NCBI RefSeq assembly: GCF_000002075.1
Contig: NW_004797330.1
Location: forward strand, 852,418 to 916,417
Direction: 5' to 3'
DNA length: 64,000 bases
Source: Aplysia californica
Lineage: Eukaryota; Mollusca; Gastropoda; Aplysiida; Aplysiidae
Shown piece after piece: positions 61,501-64,000 of the stretch. The number at the start of each line of letters is the position of its first letter. Position 1 is the first letter of the stretch. The notes beneath the pieces are model-generated. The model was not told where the DNA came from, did no database searches, and saw only the letters and a program-made list of their open reading frames with translations. Made by a program: the position numbers and the translations under genes.

Positions 61501-63796
61501 TTCTTGTTCATATTTTAAAAATTATCTTTGATTTTCTGTTCCTCAAATGCTAAGTCATGTTTTGCTTTCTGATGTGAAAGATTCATTTTAATCTCAGTGG
61601 ACAAAGACAACATAATGTGTGTTGTTGTGTGAAAGAAGTAACATTCAATTCTGTAAAGTTTTTTACAGCATTGGAATTAACTATTTTTCTTTAACCCCCC
61701 AAGTCAGGACAGCTATTTACAAAATTTGGTCACGTTGAGTATATTTCTTGTTATGTTTATTTGCCCACCATCATTGCACTCTCCCAATTATAATTCGCAT
61801 TAATTCCATTGTGCCATTATTCATTTTTTTGCTGGCCAGTCCATGCATTAAAGAGCCGCATCTCTTTTTATTTTCTGTTCACTTTCAGAGTGAGATAGTG
61901 GGTGGTTGGCTGGTGCTGTGATGTGGTTCGCTCCTTCTGTCCTATCAAATATCCATTGTCCTCATCTCCCCTCCTTTTTTTGTGTTTGTTACTCTCTTGT
62001 AACACCTTTAATCTTCGGCACTCATTTGACCTTATTGTGTTGCGAGTGCCGTGAAACCCTTAACTAGAACTAAGAATGATATAGATAATGGTTTTTAGTT
62101 TATTATAATAATTGCATGTGTCTTAGCCACTCGAACATGAAGTAAGTAGTGTGTTGTTCCTGGCCTGTTTTTACTCAAGTACTGCAATATAAATGAAACT
62201 GTCTCTGGCTTTGTGCTTGAAAGGTGTTAACACTGTCAAATGAAGTTCTATTTCATTCTACTCATAGGTTCATAGTGCAATCATGTGTTTATCATCCTGT
62301 GAAGTTTTGTGGCTTTACTTATTAACAAAATGTGAAACAAACAGGTTAATGGCAATGGTTTATGTATCAACCCCGGATGGTCTATGGTTAAATCATGTGA
62401 CTGTGAAGGGATTAATGACTAGATTAGTTCTATTCCGTGAGATGATTTTGTCACGGGTTGAAGTGGCTGGCGTCCTGGTTCATTTTTTTTACATCATTGA
62501 AAGTGTGTAATAAATGTTTTTGTTACAGTCGATCCCGGTCCCCTGAACCTGCACCTCCAGGAGTTGATCGTCAGGACAGATATGGGCATTCTCCACAGCG
62601 CTTTGGGTAGGATTTGCTGCGTATATTTCCCAGCGTTGATTGTTCAGTTGTTAATTTCAAGTTGAATATGTGTGAATGTGTTTGTCAGAGTGTTTAGATG
62701 AATACCATACTGAAATCTCTCAGTGAACTCGATATCATAAGCAGGCTTTATTGTGGAAAATGAGAATATTAATATTGTTTTTCTGCCATTTCTTCTTTGA
62801 GCTCATAAAAAATATTGACCTGTACCTATGTCTGCGGGGAAGACCCATTTTTTACCCTGATTGTTGAGAGCGGTGTATGTTATGGTAGTGCAACATATAC
62901 AACATATATATAATTGCTCTAGTGATTCAAAGTTTGGTTTGAATGTTTTAAATGCTCCTTGTTTGGGAAAAGCTGGGGGATTGTTCATATTTGAGCCATA
63001 TTGACAATTTCCTATAAAACAGTATTTATTTGTTTATTAAAAAATGGTGAATTCATACTTAAATGGCATGCTTGGTCACGTTTTCAGAATGGCTCATTTG
63101 ATTTTGGGTTTTCATCTTTTTGTATATATCCCTTCAGTTTCTGTGAAGGGCCTCTAACTTTCATGTTTGTAACAGTGGGATTTTATTATGAAATGCAGTT
63201 TCTGAATTGGGTTTGAAAAGACGAGCTGAAAAGTTGAATTGTGTGACTGTAGTGTTATATTCCTCATAAATGTTGTGCATTGACAGTTGTGTGTATAGCA
63301 ATTTAGATATGCAAACAAAAGCTGGTTTATTATACTACTTTGTAAGTGTTTTCTGATAAAGAGATTGCAGTCGTGTGATCACACACAACTGTCCTCTAAA
63401 AATCCTCCAACTTCAAGTGAACGCAGTTGGGTTTTTTTTCATAGCCTTTATTTTGGTGTGTACTTTCACCAGAGACCAACCCCGAAGTGCAGTATCAGTT
63501 CGGGGCCGTGGAGGATACAACAACTACGACCACGGGGGATTCAGAGGCTCCAGAAATCACAGAGGCTTCGATCGCAACATGGCTCCTGGCTATCGACCTG
63601 GCGGAGGATATCGTGGAGAGGGTGGTGGTGGTGGTGGTGGCTACTACAACAATTACGGTGGTCCAGGCGGCGGTGGTGGTGGTGGTGGTGATCATCGAGA
63701 TCCGAGAGACCCAAGAGCTGGTCGCGGCGGCAGGGAGGATCGTTTTGGAAGGAATCGGGGTCGCTCTCCTCCGGACAGGCCTTTGCCTTATGTGAG
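47745..63796 (+). CDS. ZC3H18: Zinc finger CCCH domain-containing protein 18 (gene span, 3' end beyond window)
   Basis: Nuclear adaptor that in mammals links the ARS2/cap-binding complex to the NEXT-exosome RNA decay pathway. Thirteen coding exons give 1056 codons and continue past the window. The order is as follows. Residues 1-604 are acidic and Ser/Asp/Glu-rich, with repeated SDEE-type motifs. Acidic EGE[ILV] motifs sit at about 595-625. A single CCCH finger spans C639, C647, C653 and H657 (spacing 7-5-3). HPGVNDKGNY follows. Then come a Pro-rich patch and ETAWERGLRIAKEQRKKA. DPYYD...GHYENFEVRYN is next, then RPDEWTDPWRRSKSP, an RS/Ser-rich block (870-948) and a Gly/Arg-rich tail (950-1056). 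Human ZC3H18 has CRFF-KGNCTWGMNCRF and the WERGL and DEWKDPWRRSKSP blocks in the same order. The ATG is preceded directly by an in-frame TAA. Coordinates span the introns. Confidence 0.94.
49898..49933 (+). CDS. ZC3H18: ZC3H18 coding exon 2 (36-nt microexon)
   Basis: Twelve codons, GAPDDKDEGELS, in phase 0 on both sides, with acceptor TAAAG and donor GTGAGT. It carries a DEGEL motif of the acidic kind reported to bind ARS2. Skipping would keep frame. Confidence 0.85.
50755..50985 (+). repeat. SINE, type D
   Basis: Shares 'ctggccgtgacaggcag', 'ctcctaaatgatctaaat' and terminal 'acattaaa' with 25150-25392, in the same order. The tRNA-like head is 'gtggtggttaggcacttcattgcc' with B-box relic GAGTTCAATAC. 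Confidence 0.65.
51030..51612 (+). mobile_element. 5'-truncated LINE (non-LTR retrotransposon), 3' end
   Basis: 51080-51400 encodes a LINE ORF2 C-terminal stretch: IWLPTIARVTHEIVVLCQKS, then NNKAPLYLSHFFQLYVPSRY and further on VPSAWNSLP. The frame is broken, as in an old copy. The tail 'aagtgccaagagctgtgttt' and 'gggtactatag' matches the LINE copy at 33435. No 5' part is present. Confidence 0.75.
51730..51871 (+). CDS. ZC3H18: ZC3H18 coding exon 3 (CCCH zinc finger)
   Basis: Residues 617-663: DDDCEEGEIKEPGAKKP, then ICRFFQRGNCTWGINCRFLH and PGVNDK. The zinc ligands are C639, C647, C653 and H657. It also carries an EEGEI motif (621-625). Acceptor TTGCAG, donor GTTTGT. Confidence 0.97.
51872..52450 (+). 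other. ZC3H18: ZC3H18 intron 3
   Basis: 579 bp, T-rich, with no recognised feature. It ends GTCCCCAG. Confidence 0.7.
52451..52533 (+). CDS. ZC3H18: ZC3H18 coding exon 4
   Basis: Completes G664 and encodes NYQMIEIPGFKPPGARPPMG and APGAWEE. Proline- and glycine-rich linker after the finger, as in vertebrates. Donor GTGAGT. Confidence 0.94.
53033..53430 (+). mobile_element. M4 TIR element (GAATCAGGCGCTCGTC ends)
   Basis: GCGGTAGAATCAGGCGCTCG at one end and GACAAGCGCCTGATTTCGCC at the other are inverted. The interior matches the copy at 59749-60575 ('gccaaagttt', 'ctgaaaatttacat'). Exact ends and target duplication not fixed. Confidence 0.65.
53586..53802 (-). mobile_element. M4 TIR element, inverted, short copy
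   Basis: Starts TGGTGAAGTCAGGCGCTCAT and ends GATGAGTGCCTAATTCCACC. The body ('aaacaaaaatttgataaaaatt' in reverse) matches part of the copy at 59749. It lies 156 bp from the other copy, head to head. Confidence 0.6.
54143..54235 (+). CDS. ZC3H18: ZC3H18 coding exon 5
   Basis: 31 codons in phase 0: PEEPVELPPPPIPDIPPVET and AWERGLRIAKE. Human has LPPPPPEPPTESAWERGLRH. Donor GTGACT. Confidence 0.96.
54236..54653 (+). other. ZC3H18: ZC3H18 intron 5
   Basis: 418 bp, no recognised feature. Confidence 0.7.
54654..54805 (+). CDS. ZC3H18: ZC3H18 coding exon 6
   Basis: Residues 723-772: QRKKASERKELEPDFEEKRL, NLSVDEERELNKENERMPKI and IPKDPYYDQQ. Human has EQEPDFEEKRFTVTIGEDDR and PDPYYD. Donor GTAAGT. 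Confidence 0.95.
54806..56149 (+). other. ZC3H18: ZC3H18 intron 6
   Basis: 1.3 kb with a type C SINE at 55100-55535. The rest has no recognised feature. Confidence 0.7.
55100..55535 (+). repeat. tRNA-headed SINE, type C
   Basis: The B box GGTTCGAATCC is intact, while the A-box region is eroded by an insertion-like 'actactattattatg'. The body and shared tail ('gcgctcgtatgacc...gcgagcacc') are well kept. Confidence 0.82.
56150..56261 (+). CDS. ZC3H18: ZC3H18 coding exon 7
   Basis: Completes A773 and encodes YEEDEYYKISRDPWQTGHYE and NFEVRYNRETSFSPPYR. Human has a related YENFRVQYTE. Donor GTAAGT. Confidence 0.94.
56262..57172 (+). other. ZC3H18: ZC3H18 intron 7
   Basis: 911 bp with a 5'-truncated type B SINE-like copy at 56908-57056. 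Confidence 0.7.
56908..57056 (+). repeat. SINE-like element, type B, 5'-truncated
   Basis: Starts within 'tcgctcctcctttcctatc'. The tail stem is CGGCACTT/AAGTGCCG (both arms changed together). Confidence 0.8.
57173..57237 (+). CDS. ZC3H18: ZC3H18 coding exon 8
   Basis: Residues 811-831, EKQPGPPPSRYMPPPYSPPV and D, plus two bases of K832. Short Pro/Tyr-rich exon, found by phase and splice sites. Donor GTGAGT. Confidence 0.88.
57238..57649 (+). other. ZC3H18: ZC3H18 intron 8
   Basis: 412 bp, AT-rich, no recognised feature. Confidence 0.7.
57650..57760 (+). CDS. ZC3H18: ZC3H18 coding exon 9 (GC donor)
   Basis: Completes K832 and encodes FGRQREERRNPFRQEPPAHD and YPSTLKRPDEWTDPWR, matching human KRADEWKDPWRRSKSP. 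The exon must end at AG (57760) before GCAAGT to give WRRSKSP. The GT at 57767 would break the frame. Confidence 0.95.
57761..59367 (+). other. ZC3H18: ZC3H18 intron 9 (GC-AG type)
   Basis: Starts GCAAGT and ends CCATAG at 59362-59367. It contains an M1 MITE (57954-58524). 58530-59360 has no recognised feature. Confidence 0.75.
57954..58524. mobile_element. M1 family MITE
   Basis: Ends CAGTCAAACCTGTCCAGGAC and GAGCGGGTTCGACTG, flanked by TA (57952-57953 and 58525-58526). 571 bp, without the 74-bp duplication seen at 7006. Confidence 0.82.
59368..59457 (+). CDS. ZC3H18: ZC3H18 coding exon 10
   Basis: Completes R869 and encodes SKSPQKRKHRSRSRGRKNKR and SVSDSSNSS: the basic RS-like block after DPWRR, as in human SKSPKKK. 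Donor GTATGG. Confidence 0.95.
59749..60575 (+). mobile_element. M4 TIR element interrupted by a type A SINE
   Basis: CGGTGGAATCAGGCGCTC at the left and GAGCGCCTGATTTCACCACG at the right are inverted. Interior words match 53033-53430 once the SINE is removed. Confidence 0.72.
59802..60213 (+). repeat. SINE-like element, type A, with 7-bp target duplication
   Basis: Flanked by TTAAAGC at 59795-59801 and 60214-60220. The unoccupied sequence 'gttaaagcttattc' is seen in the M4 copy near 53090. The tail is 'gcgctcctatgacc...gcaagcgct'. Confidence 0.85.
60628..60699 (+). CDS. ZC3H18: ZC3H18 coding exon 11
   Basis: Completes R899 and encodes SGSGSSSGSSRSSRSGSGSS and GSS. Low-complexity Ser/Gly/Arg as in the vertebrate SRSSS block. 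Donor GTAAGT. Confidence 0.93.
   Translation: MWLWFVFWFITQQQVREWFIWQF
60700..62528 (+). other. ZC3H18: ZC3H18 intron 11
   Basis: 1.8 kb with a type B SINE-like copy (61897-62074). The + frames at 61341 and 62283 are AT-rich and unrecognised. Confidence 0.65.
61897..62074 (+). repeat. SINE-like element, type B
   Basis: 'gtgggtggttggctggtgctg' start. The tail stem is CGGCACTC/GAGTGCCG, a third paired variant intermediate between the two others. Confidence 0.82.
62529..62606 (+). CDS. ZC3H18: ZC3H18 coding exon 12
   Basis: Completes S923 and encodes RSRSPEPAPPGVDRQDRYGH and SPQRF, plus two bases of G949. Acceptor TTACAG, donor GTAGGA. Confidence 0.9.
62607..63472 (+). other. ZC3H18: ZC3H18 intron 12
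   Basis: 866 bp, AT-rich, no recognised feature. Confidence 0.65.
63473..63796 (+). CDS. ZC3H18: ZC3H18 coding exon 13 (Gly/Arg-rich); gene continues beyond window
   Basis: Completes G949 and encodes DQPRSAVSVRGRGGYNNYDH, then a Gly/Tyr/Arg-rich run with two poly-Gly tracts and RDPRDPRAGRGG, ending RSPPDRPLPYV with donor GTAAGA. The other open frames here are shadows of the GGT/GGC repeats. RGG and YNN-type sequence suggests an RNA-binding, low-complexity segment; I do not recall a comparable Gly-rich block in vertebrate ZC3H18. Confidence 0.88.
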
Positions 63797-64000
63797 GTAA
63801 GAGCGTTTTGAAAACCTGCTGCAGTTAGCATTGAACTGTGTTCCAAGTCATTTTCTTATTCATTGTGTTCTGTAGACTACAATGGGCATCTCTTGGCTGA
63901 TGTGGCTCACTTGATTCGGAGACTGTTAGTTTGATTTGGAATGGGCTCTATATTCTTGCTTTCCAATAAATATTGTCTCTTTGCTGTCTGTCTTGTCGGG
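63797..64000 (+). other. ZC3H18: ZC3H18 intron 13 (incomplete)
   Basis: Intronic sequence running to the end of the window, with no feature recognised. Confidence 0.7.

Noticed and set aside
63487-63846. Trp-, Val- or His-rich frames over the last exon
   Set aside because: Shadow frames of the GGT/GGC-repeated Gly-rich ZC3H18 exon, which is fixed by phase with exon 12.

Overview
This window reads as nuclear DNA of an invertebrate animal, most likely a mollusc and perhaps a gastropod. That placement is an inference from intron-rich genes with metazoan orthologues and from the dense SINE, LINE and TIR-element load; no taxon marker fixes it. No prokaryotic, viral or retroviral gene was recognised.

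Three conserved nuclear genes carry essentially all supportable coding sequence, and exons were placed by hand from splice sites, reading phase and family similarity. (1) UQCRFS1, the Rieske iron-sulfur subunit of complex III: + strand, 4 exons, 1177-11284, 271 codons. (2) CTNNBL1, the spliceosome-associated beta-catenin-like protein 1: - strand, 16 exons, 41640 down to 17340, 561 codons, with a 30-nt first coding exon. (3) ZC3H18, a CCCH zinc-finger adaptor between the cap-binding complex and nuclear RNA decay: + strand, 13 coding exons from 47745, running out of the window after 63796 (1056 codons seen). UQCRFS1 and CTNNBL1 converge; CTNNBL1 and ZC3H18 diverge across a 6.1-kb spacer. CTNNBL1 and ZC3H18 both act in nuclear RNA processing, but nothing here shows that their proximity is functional.

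The rest is mobile DNA. Three unrelated SINE-like bodies (a tRNA-headed one, a ~190-bp one and a ~400-bp one) end in one shared ~55-bp tail that can fold into a hairpin, and the stem shows paired compensatory changes between copies. Other families are 5'-truncated LINE copies, several TIR/MITE families, AGATCT-type arrays and GA/CT, GT/CA and poly-G tracts.

The most striking part is 37.1-46.95 kb, in CTNNBL1 intron 1 and the CTNNBL1/ZC3H18 spacer. It holds a group of non-autonomous elements (called P1-P4 here) with similar outer ends and palindromic subterminal modules whose sequence differs by subfamily. Most carry recognisable 9-bp target duplications, several of them perfect. They are nested (P1 in P2 in P3; P4 in P1), and unoccupied sites for two of the insertions lie in the same window.
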